Assembly (NCBI RefSeq): GCF_016056295.1
Contig: NZ_JAECZB010000006.1
Location: 29,850 to 93,849 of the forward strand
DNA length: 64,000 nucleotides
Origin: Atlanticothrix silvestris CENA357
Lineage (GTDB): Bacteria; Cyanobacteriota; Cyanobacteriia; Cyanobacteriales; Nostocaceae
Reading direction: 5' to 3'
Part shown: positions 43,493 to 52,860 of the stretch, one piece after another
Position numbering within the stretch: position 1 is the first letter of the stretch
Layout: every line of letters starts with the position of its first letter
Made by a program: the position numbers and the translations under genes
Notes under the pieces: model-generated
What the model saw: only the letters and a program-made list of their open reading frames with translations
What the model was told of the DNA's origin: nothing
Databases searched by the model: none

Positions 43493-45727
43493 ATGTCCCA
43501 TCCACTCTACGTTGCTTTTATTTGGCATCAACATCAGCCGCTGTACAAATCGCCTGACAGCGGCGTTTCCGTTTCTTCTAGTCAAAAGTACCGCCTACCT
43601 TGGGTACGGTTGCATGGCACTAAAGATTATTTGGATTTAATATTAATCCTCGAAAAGTATCCCAAGTTACACCAAACGGTTAATTTGGTACCATCGCTGA
43701 TATTACAACTTGAAGATTACATTGCTGGCACAGCTTTTGACCCTTATCTGACAGCTAGTTTGACACCTGCTGAGCAATTAACTCAGCAACAACGAGAATT
43801 TATTATCCAACATTTTTTTGATGCCAATCACCACACCTTGATTGATCCCCATCCCCGCTATAGCGAGTTATATCAGCAAAGGCAAGAGAAAGGGCAATCT
43901 TGGTGTTTAGCAAATTGGGAGTTGCCAGATTACAGTGATTTACTGGCTTGGCACAATTTAGCGTGGATTGATCCGTTATTTTGGGATGACCCGGAAATTG
44001 CGGCTTGGTTAAAACAGGGTCGGAATTTTACTTTAAGCGATCGCCAACGCATTTATTCTAAACAGCGAGAAATCCTCAGTCGCATTATCCCTCAACACCG
44101 GAAAATGCAAGCAACGGGGCAATTGGAAGTTACCACTACGCCCTACACCCATCCAATTTTACCTTTGTTAGCTGATACTAATTCCGGGCGGGTAGCTGTG
44201 CCCCAGATGACATTGCCTAACTCCAGATTTCAATGGGCAGAAGATATTCCCCGCCACTTACGCAAAGCTTGGGATTTATATAAAGATCGCTTTGGGCAGG
44301 AACCCCGTGGTTTGTGGCCTTCGGAACAATCAGTCAGTCCTGAAATTCTGCCATACATTATTAAGCAAGGATTTAAGTGGATTTGCTCAGATGAAGCCGT
44401 CTTAGGATGGACACTGAAACACTTCTTCCACCGGGATGGGGCGGGAAATGTCCAAGAGCCAGAATTACTATATCGGCCATATCGCCTGGAAACTCCAGCA
44501 GGTGATTTGGCAATTGTGTTTCGCGATCATAGATTATCTGATTTGATTGGCTTTACCTATGGGGCGATGCCGGCAAAACAAGCAGCCGCAGACTTAGTAG
44601 GGCACCTGCAAGCGATCGCTAAAATGCAAAGAGAGCGTCCCAGCGAACAGCCTTGGTTAGTCACCATCGCCTTAGATGGGGAAAATTGCTGGGAATTTTA
44701 TCCCGAAGATGGCAAACCCTTCCTAGAAGCTTTATATCAAAACCTCAGTAACGAACCCCACTTGCAACTCGTTACTGTCTCAGAATTTCTCGAACAATTT
44801 CCAGCCACCGCAACTATCCACCAAGAACAACTACATAGCGGTTCTTGGGTAGATGGCAGTTTCACCACCTGGATTGGTGATCCCGCCAAAAATCGTGCCT
44901 GGGACTACCTGACACATGCTAGGGAAACCCTCGCCAAGCATCCCGAAGCTACAGAAGAAAACAACCCAGCAGCGTGGGAAGCTTTGTACGCCGCCGAAGG
45001 TTCTGACTGGTTTTGGTGGTTTGGTGAAGGACATTCTTCAAATCAGGATGCGATCTTCGACCAATTGTTTCGAGAACACCTGTTTGGCATTTACAAAGCT
45101 TTGAATGAACCTATACCGCCATATCTCAGGCAGCCATTGGAGGTTCACGAAGCACGAGCAGACCATATCCCTGAAGGGTTTATTCATCCTGTGATTGATG
45201 GCAAGGGTGATGAACAAGACTGGGACAAAGCCGGGCGCATAGAAATCGGTGGGGCGCGAGGAACAATGCATAACAGCAGTGTTGTCCAGCGTCTTTGGTA
45301 TGGGGTAGATCACCTGAATTTTTATTTACGGCTGGACTTTAAAAGTGGCATTGCACCAGGTCGGGATTTACCAGCAGATTTGAATTTGCTGTGGTTCTAT
45401 CCCAATAAAACTATGAACAATAGCCCAATTCCTTTGGCAGATGTGCCTGATATAGCGCCAGTTAATTACCACTTCCACCACCATTTAGAAGTTAATTTGC
45501 TGACACAATCGATTCAGTTTCGAGAAGCGGCAGAACATTTTCAATGGCATCCCCGTTTTAGCCGCGCTCAAGTAGCTTTTAATACTTGTTTGGAAATAGC
45601 AGTCCCGTGGGCAGATTTGCAAGTTCCACCAGATTATCCCCTGCGCCTGACTGTAGTGCTGTCGGATGATGGATGTTTCCGTAACTATTTGCCGGAAAAT
45701 ACATTGATTCCGATTGAAGTACCTTAG
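43493..45727 (+). CDS. Glycoside hydrolase family 57 protein
   Basis: I place the start at ATG 43493 (MSHPLYVAFIWHQHQP), because the 22 codons before it come from a CCCATGCCC-type tandem repeat. The 744-residue protein has the GH57 blocks: HQHQPLY (residues 12-18), GLWPSEQSVSPE near 275-286 with the likely nucleophile, VFRDHRLSD near 345 with the acid/base Asp, and LDGENCWEFY. A C-terminal beta domain follows (EARADHIPEGFIHPVIDGKGDEQDWD...). The family contains alpha-amylase, branching and 4-alpha-glucanotransferase activities; the substrate is probably glycogen-like. Monocistronic. Confidence 0.9.
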   Translation: MSHPLYVAFIWHQHQPLYKSPDSGVSVSSSQKYRLPWVRLHGTKDYLDLILILEKYPKLHQTVNLVPSLILQLEDYIAGTAFDPYLTASLTPAEQLTQQQREFIIQHFFDANHHTLIDPHPRYSELYQQRQEKGQSWCLANWELPDYSDLLAWHNLAWIDPLFWDDPEIAAWLKQGRNFTLSDRQRIYSKQREILSRIIPQHRKMQATGQLEVTTTPYTHPILPLLADTNSGRVAVPQMTLPNSRFQWAEDIPRHLRKAWDLYKDRFGQEPRGLWPSEQSVSPEILPYIIKQGFKWICSDEAVLGWTLKHFFHRDGAGNVQEPELLYRPYRLETPAGDLAIVFRDHRLSDLIGFTYGAMPAKQAAADLVGHLQAIAKMQRERPSEQPWLVTIALDGENCWEFYPEDGKPFLEALYQNLSNEPHLQLVTVSEFLEQFPATATIHQEQLHSGSWVDGSFTTWIGDPAKNRAWDYLTHARETLAKHPEATEENNPAAWEALYAAEGSDWFWWFGEGHSSNQDAIFDQLFREHLFGIYKALNEPIPPYLRQPLEVHEARADHIPEGFIHPVIDGKGDEQDWDKAGRIEIGGARGTMHNSSVVQRLWYGVDHLNFYLRLDFKSGIAPGRDLPADLNLLWFYPNKTMNNSPIPLADVPDIAPVNYHFHHHLEVNLLTQSIQFREAAEHFQWHPRFSRAQVAFNTCLEIAVPWADLQVPPDYPLRLTVVLSDDGCFRNYLPENTLIPIEVP

Positions 45728-45861
45728 TATATAGCGAATTAAATTTGCTAACATTCTGCGTCCTTCTGCGTTTTAAAATACTACTTTTTTAACGCAGAAG
45801 GGTGCAATGGAAGGCTATCAAAATTACATTCATTGCGATCGCTCGCAAAGCGTCTCGCAGA

Positions 45862-46236
45862 TTAGAAGTTCCGCTGAATTGGTAAAATTCTTACCTTTGC
45901 TTTTACTTCATCTACTGTTACCAAAGCACCCATTGCTAGTTCCTGCTGAAATTGACGCAAGGCATTGATAACTAAATTACCTAACTTAGCTGGTAAAATA
46001 TCTTGCGATCGCACTTGAATTACGCTGGGTGCATTAGCTTGAGTCATTGCCAGCAGTGTACCAAAATCTAAGTCATGGGTGAAAACAATGTAGTCGTTTG
46101 TAAGCGCCCATGTCATTATTACTTTATCTATAGCACTAGGATTACCAATTGTTGACCAATGGACAGCTTCAAATCCCGCATTTTCTAAGACTGGAACCCA
46201 GTCAGGAGAAAGATTCATATCAAGTAAAATTTTCAT
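45862..46236 (-). CDS. DUF5615 PIN-like protein (putative toxin)
   Basis: The 124-residue protein begins MKILLDMNLSPDWVPVLENAGF and carries the acidic motif THDLDFGTLL, as in DUF5615 proteins that resemble PIN nucleases. Acidic residues Asp6, Asp85-Asp87 region and Glu/Asp near the C-terminus could bind Mg2+. It overlaps the upstream DUF433 gene by 4 bp (ATGA), the coupling typical of a toxin-antitoxin pair. RNase activity is inferred from the family only. Read directly downstream of the CRISPR array's distal end. Confidence 0.85.
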   Translation of the reverse strand: MKILLDMNLSPDWVPVLENAGFEAVHWSTIGNPSAIDKVIMTWALTNDYIVFTHDLDFGTLLAMTQANAPSVIQVRSQDILPAKLGNLVINALRQFQQELAMGALVTVDEVKAKVRILPIQRNF

Positions 46237-46463
46237 GCAGAAGCAAGAGGTACTTCAATTTCTTCTACTCGCCATGCAGCATAAGCTAAGGCTTCATAAA
46301 TATCCTCACGTTCTAGGTATGGGTAAGCTTTGAGAATATCTTCTGGGGTATGTCTTGCTGCCATTAAACCGACAATCATACCTACAGTAACACGCATATC
46401 TCGAATGCAAGGTTTGCCACCCATGATTTCTGGGTTAAATGTAATTCGTTGTAGTGCTTTCAT
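46233..46463 (-). CDS. DUF433 protein (putative antitoxin)
   Basis: The 76-residue protein fits DUF433: RITFNPEIMGGKPCIRDMRVTVGMIVGLMAAR and TPEDILKAYPYLEREDIYEALAYAAW. It has a helix-turn-helix-like fold and is usually paired with DUF5615 or VapC-like partners, where it acts as antitoxin. The first ATG is 14 bp from the distal end of the CRISPR array; its promoter must overlap the array end or lie inside it. It overlaps the next gene by 4 bp. Confidence 0.85.
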   Translation of the reverse strand: MKALQRITFNPEIMGGKPCIRDMRVTVGMIVGLMAARHTPEDILKAYPYLEREDIYEALAYAAWRVEEIEVPLASA

Positions 46464-46477
46464 GTTTGCTCATTCAC

Positions 46478-48486
46478 GTTTCAATCCCTAATAGGGATTT
46501 TAGTTGATTGGAACCTTTGACGACCATTCAGGAATAACTGAGCGTACCTAAAACGGTTTCAATCCCTAATAGGGATTTTAATTAATTGGAACCTTGGGCT
46601 TGCTGTTGCTGCTGTTGGGCAAGGCTAGTTTCAATCCCTAATAGGGATTTTAATTAATTGGAACGGGTCATCATTTGAGTTCATTCACCAGGGTACAGAG
46701 TTTCAATCCCTAATAGGGATTTTAATTAATTGGAACTATATATCTTTTCTTTCGTCCTAATGGGCCAGTTTCTGTGTTTCAATCCCTAATAGGGATTTTA
46801 ATTAATTGGAACTCGCTGCCCTAGGAAAGTATGCGATCGCCTTTATGTTTCAATCCCTAATAGGGATTTTAATTAATTGGAACTCTGCTGAAGCAGCCTG
46901 AAAAACTTGCTCAACAGGTTGAAAGTTTCAATCCCTAATAGGGATTTTAATTAATTGGAACAAGTGAACCCTCCTCGTCATAATGCATGTTTATCTGTTT
47001 CAATCCCTAATAGGGATTTTAATTAATTGGAACGGGAATATCCCTAGCTATGATAATGACAACTTGTTTCAATCCCTAATAGGGATTTTAATTAATTGGA
47101 ACTCAACGCCGCAAAGCGATTAGAGAAGGTGTTTTGTTTCAATCCCTAATAGGGATTTTAATTAATTGGAACTTTTAGGTGAGATGACAGGCATTATGAA
47201 TGAAATAAAGTTTCAATCCCTAATAGGGATTTTAATTAATTGGAACACTTAAAGGCTGAGACAGATACCTTATTGGCTGCCAAGGTTGTTTCAATCCCTA
47301 ATAGGGATTTTAATTAATTGGAACCCCTGCACTAAATAGCAGGGTTTTTTGTGTGATTGTTTCAATCCCTAATAGGGATTTTAATTAATTGGAACTGTGG
47401 GGCTAGTTGAGGTTGTGCCGTTTTCGTAGTTTCAATCCCTAATAGGGATTTTAATTAATTGGAACCCTAGGTTAACCAAGTTAGTATTTAAGAGTAAAGA
47501 AGTTTCAATCCCTAATAGGGATTTTAATTAATTGGAACAGAGGCTGGTCTGTAAAATATTTGGAGGAAAAGCGTTTCAATCCCTAATAGGGATTTTAATT
47601 AATTGGAACTTTAATTTGAAATATTTTAGCCGCATAATCACGAGCTGTTTCAATCCCTAATAGGGATTTTAATTAATTGGAACTTTTGATGATTGCATGA
47701 TTCTTTTGATGAAGCATTTTGAAAGTTTCAATCCCTAATAGGGATTTTAATTAATTGGAACCACATTCTGGCTGCATGGAAAGCTGGGTTAATTCATCCG
47801 TTTCAATCCCTAATAGGGATTTTAATTAATTGGAACTCTAATACTGGATATTTTTGCAGATATAGAGCGAAGTTTCAATCCCTAATAGGGATTTTAATTA
47901 ATTGGAACCGATCGCTCCTGGGCTGCTACGGCATCCTGTCCGGGTTTTAATCCCTAATAGGGATTTTAATTAATTGGAACTCCATGTGCTTAGTAACATT
48001 CTATCTACCTCTTTGGTTTCAATCCCTAATAGGGATTTTAATTAATTGGAACTAATCGCTGCAAGAAGTTCGAGTGGCTGGCTTTCGTTTCAATCCCTAA
48101 TAGGGATTTTAATTAATTGGAACACTAAATGGTTTAGGAATAATTGAAGTATCTTCAGAGTTTCAATCCCTAATAGGGATTTTAATTAATTGGAACACGT
48201 AACTGGTGGCCTACCTGTGCCGTAGCCATGTCCGTTTCAATCCCTAATAGGGATTTTAATTAATTGGAACACTGAACCACTAGTAGAGACAAAACCAGAA
48301 CCAGTTTCAATCCCTAATAGGGATTTTAATTAATTGGAACACTTAATTCCGTATGAGTAACAAAATTGGTAATTTTGTTTCAATCCCTAATAGGGATTTT
48401 AATTAATTGGAACACATATTCTTGAAATATGGGAAATAATACCAACTGTGTTTCAATCCCTAATAGGGATTTTAATTAATTGGAAC
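46478..48486 (-). CRISPR. CRISPR array, 28 repeats and 27 spacers
   Basis: On the plus strand each 37-base repeat begins GTTTCAATCCCTAATAGGG and ends TTAATTAATTGGAAC. I counted 28 copies. Spacers are 32-41 bases. The repeat at 46478-46514 differs (TTAGTTGATTGG), as does one base in the repeat at 47944. Because degenerate repeats sit at the leader-distal end and the minus-strand repeat ends ATTGAAAC, a typical handle, the array is read leftwards from a leader at 48487-48840. No cas gene lies in the window, so the type is not assigned. Confidence 0.97.
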
Positions 48487-48840
48487 ACACCCCGGAGTCG
48501 GAAGCATTGATGTATTTGGTTTTCAAGGTGCTGTTTCGTCAACCTGGAACTAAAGTAGCTTTTTAGCCATTCGGTTGTCAAGAGTAACATTGAAAAAAGT
48601 AGCTCAAAAGCAGTCACTATAAGGATTTGGTACGCTTGCGTCAACCTAAGTTGTAGTGAAATAGCCTTTAAAGGCAGATAGACTAAGCTTTTTAGGCACA
48701 AAATTTCGCCTGTTTTGCCAAACACCTACTGGTTGACGCAAATGCAGCACTTGTGATGATTTTGCAAAGATACCGTAATAATACTAGCGTAAAATAATAT
48801 ATATAGTTAAATTGAAGACACTGTAAAGTAGCTTTCCTTG
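48487..48840 (-). promoter_or_regulatory. Probable CRISPR leader
   Basis: A 354-base AT-rich region next to the intact-repeat end. It contains an 11-bp inverted repeat, TTGCGTCAACC (48636-48646) and GGTTGACGCAA (48731-48741), and a further CGTCAACCTG at 48537-48546. An open frame inside (48453-48725) begins in the array and is not a gene. Confidence 0.6.
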
Positions 48841-48844
48841 ACTA

Positions 48845-49936
48845 ATGAATCGTTTTACTGGGAAAACTCCGAATGTTTATGAGTATGGCTTAGAGCAGAA
48901 TCAGCTTATTAGAATGTGTGGCTCTAAGCAGCTGTTTCGCGATCGCTATGAAATATTGCGAGTTTTAGGTAGAGGTGGATTTGGCATCACATTTCTCGCT
49001 CGAAATGCTGTATTGCCTGGGAATTCCCTGTGTGTGATTAAACAACTGTGTCCTAAAGTAACCAGTGCGAAAAGTTGGCAAAATGCCTGTCAACGCTTTG
49101 AAAAAGAAGCAAAAACTTTAGGTCAACTCGGTAGTCATTCACAAATTCCCCTACTCTTAGACTATTTTCAAGGCAATGGAGAGTTTTATTTAGTTCAAGA
49201 ATATGTACATGGTCATACTTTAGCCACCGAAGTCAAGCAAAATGGGGTCAAAAGTGAGGCCGCAGTGAAACAGTTCTTGCGGGAATTACTGCCAATTGTA
49301 CGATATCTTCATCAAAATCATGTAATTCATCGGGATATTAAGCCTCAAAATTTGCTGCGGTGTCAAGATGATCAGCGATTAGTACTGATAGATTTTGGTG
49401 CAGTGAAAGAAAAGTTAGCTGATACTAGTGAAAATTCAATGAGCAAAACCGCAGCTACTAACTTTGTCGGGACAATGGGATTCGCGCCTCCTGAGCAGTT
49501 TTCTCTACGTCCAGTTTATGCCAGTGATATTTATGCACTGGGTGTAACTTGTCTTTATCTACTGACTGGTAAATGGCCTTTGGAATTGGAACATGATAAT
49601 CATACTGGTGAAATATGTTGGCATCACGAAGTAAATATTAGTGATAGTTTTTCCCGGATTTTAGAAAAAATGGTGAGAATTTCTTTAAAGGAGCGCTTTC
49701 ATACAGTTGATGATGTGATTTTCGCTCTGGATACTGAAAGTAATTCACCAATGTTAACTAACTGTTTAACTACCCAACCACTAAGTAGTAAATCTCAGCC
49801 AACAGAAAAAACTACTCCGACATATATACCACCTGTAGCGCGAACTGCGATCGCTATTCGTGCATGGAAAGCCAAAATCAAAGACAAAAAGCCGCATTAT
49901 AAGTTCAATAATTACTTATATTCAGTATCAAATTAA
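48845..49936 (+). CDS. Serine/threonine protein kinase
   Basis: The 363-residue protein has a complete kinase domain: glycine loop VLGRGGFGITF, lysine in CVIKQL, catalytic loop HRDIKPQNLL, DFGAVKE, and FAPPEQFS with SDIYALGVTCLYLLTGKWP. The C-terminal ~65 residues are low-complexity and end in a basic segment. There is no transmembrane span. It is of the bacterial Hanks type, similar to the next gene, and separated from the CRISPR leader only by its promoter region. Ligand unknown. Confidence 0.9.
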   Translation: MNRFTGKTPNVYEYGLEQNQLIRMCGSKQLFRDRYEILRVLGRGGFGITFLARNAVLPGNSLCVIKQLCPKVTSAKSWQNACQRFEKEAKTLGQLGSHSQIPLLLDYFQGNGEFYLVQEYVHGHTLATEVKQNGVKSEAAVKQFLRELLPIVRYLHQNHVIHRDIKPQNLLRCQDDQRLVLIDFGAVKEKLADTSENSMSKTAATNFVGTMGFAPPEQFSLRPVYASDIYALGVTCLYLLTGKWPLELEHDNHTGEICWHHEVNISDSFSRILEKMVRISLKERFHTVDDVIFALDTESNSPMLTNCLTTQPLSSKSQPTEKTTPTYIPPVARTAIAIRAWKAKIKDKKPHYKFNNYLYSVSN

Positions 49937-50308
49937 CAAGTGAACAAAAATAAATATAGTTATGTTTTTAACTTCTAGTTATTATTAACCCTTTACCACA
50001 AATAAATATTGCTTAGTACCCAGTAAACTTTTATTCGTTCATATTCAAGCGAATTTACCGGAATTTTAAGTTTCAGAAAAATTTCAACTCAGAATATTCT
50101 ATAATCGATAAAATATTAATTATCAGGTTCTCAAAGTTTTCTGGCATGGAAGAAAACTAACTAGCATTTACCAACATTGACTATATAAGTAATTCCCCAA
50201 TCCCCAAAATTGTGTTTTCTACCAACATCACGCGAGAACTAATTTGAGTCAAGGGAATTTTCGGGGTAACTTTAGCATATTTTGTAGTGCAGTCGCGCCT
50301 GTCAGATT
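49937..50308. other. Intergenic, no gene seen
   Basis: 372 AT-rich bases between the two kinase genes. Nothing repetitive or structured was noticed; the promoter of the second kinase gene is expected here. Confidence 0.4.
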
Positions 50309-52351
50309 ATGATCTGCTGCTTGAATCCCGATTGCCTAAATCCCCTAAATCCCAATGGAAAGAAGTTGTGCCAAAGTTGTAGCACCCCCTTGGTGCCACT
50401 GTTGAGAAATCGCTTCCGTGTCATCCGGGTACTTTCTGATGAAGGGGGATTTGGCAGAACTTATCTATCAGAAGATACAGATAAACTCAATGAACGTTGT
50501 GTAATCAAACAATTAGCACCAAAATTCCAAGGTACTTGGTCGCAAAAAAAAGCAATGGATTTGTTTGCTGAAGAAGCAAAGCGACTACAAGAACTTGGAG
50601 AACATCCTCAAATCCCGACATTGCTGGCTTACTTTGAGCAAGATAATTGCCTATATTTAGTACAACAATTTATTCATGGGCATAACTTGTTAAAAGAGTT
50701 ACAGCAGCGCAAAGCCTATAAGCCTGGAGAGATTCAAGCAATTCTGCTGCATTTATTACCTGTCCTCAAATTTATTCACGATCGCGGTGTAATTCACCGA
50801 GACATTAAACCAGAAAATATTATCCGCCGTCATGGTGATGGGCGATTAAGTTTGATCGATTTTGGTTCCTCCAAGCAACTAACAGTAAAAGTCAGAAGTA
50901 AAATCGGTACATCAATTGGTTCACATGGTTATTCGCCGCTAGAACAAATTAGAGATGGTAAAGCTTACCCGGCTAGTGATTTGTTCGGTTTGGGGGCTAC
51001 TTGCTTTCATTTGTTAACAGGAACTTCTCCCTTTCAGTTGTGGATGGAATATGGGTATGGTTGGGTAAATGACTGGCGGCAATATTTGCGAAGTCCGTTG
51101 AGTGCTGAATTAGATTTTATTCTTGATAAGCTGTTAAAAAAAGATCTGCCACAGCGGTATCAATCAGCCGATGAAGTTATTCAAGACTTGACTCCTAAAC
51201 AACCACTTGCACTGCCACCAGCGGGTAAAACATCTGGAAAATTACCTGTAACTCAGACACCAGTTTTACCGGCTAGATATACTCTATTTAGAAATTTAGT
51301 TTTGGTAGCTGCTTTTATTTTATTATTCGGATTTGGAGAATCTTGGTATCAGCAATATCGTCAAATTCATACCACTTTACTTTCTAGGCTGATTCCTATT
51401 CAGCAAAAGTCAGATAAAGTTGATGTCGGTTTCGGTCAGTTACCAAACAATACTTTCAAAAAAATTTCTCTAGCTAACACCATTAAAGGTCACGAAAAAT
51501 CGGTTTTATCGGTTGCTATTAACCCTGATGGCCAAAGCATTGCCAGCAGTGGCGATCGCGATCGCCTCATCAAACTATGGAATCTGACCACAGGAAAGGA
51601 AATCCGCACTTTAAAAGGGCATTCCCAAAGAATCAATGTTGTAACTATTAGCCCAGATGGCAAAACCCTAGTCAGTGGTAGTGATGATAAAACTATCAAA
51701 GTATGGAATCTGACAACAGGAAAAGAAATCCGTACATTAATAGGGCATTCCGATTCGGTTCAAGCTTTAGCCATTAGTCCAGATGGGAAAATTCTGGTAA
51801 GTGGTAGTGATGACAACACAATTAAAGTGTGGAATCTAGCAACCGGAAGACTAAGGCGTACTCTGACAGGACATACATTTTGGGTGCGGTCAGTGGCGAT
51901 CAGTCCCGATGGTGAAACTCTGGCCAGTGGTAGTTTTGACAAGACAATTAAAATTTGGGATCTGACCAAAGAATATCCAATCCGCACACTTACAGGAAAT
52001 ACAGAGACAGTAACATCCGTTGCCATTAGTCCAGATGGGAAGACTTTAGCTAGTGGTAGCCGCGATCGCAAAATCAAACTGTGGAATTTAGCTACAGGAG
52101 AGAAAATTCGTACACTCGTAGGACATGCCGAAACGGTGACATCCATTGCCATCAGCCCAGATGGTAATACCCTGGGCAGTGCTAGCCGCGATCGCACAAT
52201 CAAATTATGGAATTTAGCTACAGGAGAAACAATTCGCACACTGCTGGGACATGCTGATACTGTAACATCTATTACTTTCCGTCCTGATGCTAAAACTCTT
52301 GTCACAGGTAGTGAGGATAATACAATCAAGATCTGGCGTTTGTCTGATTAA
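50309..52351 (+). CDS. Serine/threonine kinase with seven WD40 repeats
   Basis: The 680-residue protein starts with a zinc-ribbon-like segment (CLNPDCLNPLNPNGKKLCQSC), then a kinase domain: VLSDEGGFGRTYLS, CVIKQLAPKF, HRDIKPENII, DFGSSKQL, YSPLEQI. A membrane span follows at about residues 331-348 (NLVLVAAFILLFGFG). Then come seven WD40 repeats (residues ~390-680), each with a GH...SVAISPDGKTLASGS...IKLWNL pattern, enough for a full propeller. The kinase is probably cytoplasmic and the propeller on the other face of the membrane or cytosolic, depending on topology. Substrate unknown. Confidence 0.9.
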   Translation: MICCLNPDCLNPLNPNGKKLCQSCSTPLVPLLRNRFRVIRVLSDEGGFGRTYLSEDTDKLNERCVIKQLAPKFQGTWSQKKAMDLFAEEAKRLQELGEHPQIPTLLAYFEQDNCLYLVQQFIHGHNLLKELQQRKAYKPGEIQAILLHLLPVLKFIHDRGVIHRDIKPENIIRRHGDGRLSLIDFGSSKQLTVKVRSKIGTSIGSHGYSPLEQIRDGKAYPASDLFGLGATCFHLLTGTSPFQLWMEYGYGWVNDWRQYLRSPLSAELDFILDKLLKKDLPQRYQSADEVIQDLTPKQPLALPPAGKTSGKLPVTQTPVLPARYTLFRNLVLVAAFILLFGFGESWYQQYRQIHTTLLSRLIPIQQKSDKVDVGFGQLPNNTFKKISLANTIKGHEKSVLSVAINPDGQSIASSGDRDRLIKLWNLTTGKEIRTLKGHSQRINVVTISPDGKTLVSGSDDKTIKVWNLTTGKEIRTLIGHSDSVQALAISPDGKILVSGSDDNTIKVWNLATGRLRRTLTGHTFWVRSVAISPDGETLASGSFDKTIKIWDLTKEYPIRTLTGNTETVTSVAISPDGKTLASGSRDRKIKLWNLATGEKIRTLVGHAETVTSIAISPDGNTLGSASRDRTIKLWNLATGETIRTLLGHADTVTSITFRPDAKTLVTGSEDNTIKIWRLSD

Positions 52352-52663
52352 CATAGCGCTTCTAGGTTGTAAGTAGATCGGTGTGAATATTTAAGCTGAT
52401 GCGTGTCTAAAGTATATAAACACTCTTGATGGTCGTTAACAGTCATCAGTCATTCTGACCATGCCCTTCGGGCAGGGAACAGGGAACAGCAAAAAAACCT
52501 GCCCGAATATTGGGTTTCAAGCCCCTAAATTTATTTATGAAAAAAATCAAAATATTTGAAACGAGATGGCGCAAGCCACGAAGTTTCAATGCGTCATTGT
52601 ACAAATCCCCTGATTTTAATTATGGGGATTTCCCTGTTGCCTGTTGCCCGTTCCCTGTCCCCT
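52352..52663. repeat. Intergenic region with dispersed repeats
   Basis: 52388-52450 is an inverted partial copy of the repeat at 12824-12937 (AAGCTGATGCGTGTCTAAAG, GGTCGTTAACAGTC). 52470-52490 and 52625-52660 carry CAGGGAACAGG and CCCTGTTGCCTGTT tandem heptamers. No gene. Confidence 0.6.
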
Positions 52664-52809
52664 TTTAATTTTCACGCTATGTGGAAAAGTCCACCAAAAA
52701 CCTAACCCCCTAACCCCCTTCCCGCGTCGGGAAGGGGGAAAATTCAAAGTCTCTCTCCTTTTAGAAGAGAGATTTAGAGAGAGGTTTTCCAGATGCCGTG
52801 AAAAGTCAG
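52664..52809. mobile_element. MITE-like fold-back element, 146 bp, copy 2
   Basis: Closely related to the element at 3515-3660 along nearly the whole length. The left terminal 13 bases have diverged (TTTTAATTTTCACG), but the right end keeps CGTGAAAAGTCAG. The internal stem has changed in both arms (CCCCCTTCCCG with CGGGAAGGGGG), so pairing is preserved. Confidence 0.8.
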
Positions 52810-52860
52810 CTACTTATGCAGTACACTCTAGTGAGGAAAAAGGACTAAAAATGATTCATC

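Noticed and set aside
48453..48725. 90-codon minus-strand frame running into the CRISPR array
   Set aside because: It includes repeat sequence and the leader; it has no family resemblance.
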